From: Struthidea cinerea
Taxonomy: Eukaryota > Chordata > Aves > Passeriformes > Corcoracidae
Reading direction: 5' to 3'
Length of the DNA stretch: 64,000 nt
Assembly (NCBI GenBank): GCA_013397865.1
Contig: VZTI01003402.1
Location: forward strand, 434,001-498,000
The notes under the pieces were generated by a model. It saw nothing but the letters and a program-made list of their open reading frames with translations. It made no database searches and had not been told where the DNA came from. Below, one piece after another: positions 63,926-64,000 of the stretch (within the stretch, counting starts at the first letter, position 1; each line of letters starts with the position of its first letter). The position numbers and the translations under genes are program-made.

Positions 63926-64000
63926 TCTATCTTCAATGTATAATGCAGAAACTCTGCATTAGAGATAATACGGAAAACAGTACAAAGGAAATCTTGCAGT

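Overview
The window looks like a stretch of bird nuclear genome. Support comes from several chicken-repeat-1 (CR1) LINE fragments on both strands (about 10.5, 21.4, 38.4, 43.0 and 63.6 kb), a solo-LTR-like element near 36.0-36.4 kb, low gene density, and one clearly recognisable vertebrate gene with short exons and long introns. The LTR resembles types I associate with songbird genomes, so a passerine is possible, but that is only an impression.

The one secure gene is ICOS (inducible T-cell costimulator) on the + strand, from the start codon at 14763 to the stop at 24767. It has a signal-peptide exon, an immunoglobulin V-like exon with an FLPPPY ligand loop, a stalk-plus-transmembrane exon and a cytoplasmic exon with a YMPM motif. 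All splice phases agree (1, 1, 0) and the four exons encode 198 residues; human ICOS has 199. Two features are unusual. The B-strand cysteine of the Ig fold, human Cys42, is a phenylalanine (TTC at 22256-22258). Intron 1 also holds a well-framed 39-nt candidate cassette exon (20822-20860) that would add three cysteines just before the Ig domain. In vertebrates CD28 and CTLA4 normally lie upstream of ICOS. I could not find either here, so they probably lie to the left of the window.

Layout: 1-14.7 kb is mostly unique sequence. It has one short exon-like ORF encoding a signal peptide plus an amphipathic segment (2171-2320), a helix-rich ORF (7943-8137), a CpG island at about 8.60-8.98 kb and a CR1 fragment. 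ICOS occupies 14.7-25.0 kb, with a chimeric CR1 fragment and a GC-rich repeat-like block in intron 1. From 25 to 64 kb I recognise no gene: the region holds an LTR, three CR1 fragments, simple repeats and small tandem duplications. This fits a long intergenic interval downstream of ICOS. A few exon-like fragments there (an Ig-tail-like ORF on the minus strand at 53.8 kb and a signal-peptide-like ORF at 44.8 kb) are weak.

Two single ambiguous bases (N) lie in a poly-T tract near 5948 and in the CpG island near 8802.
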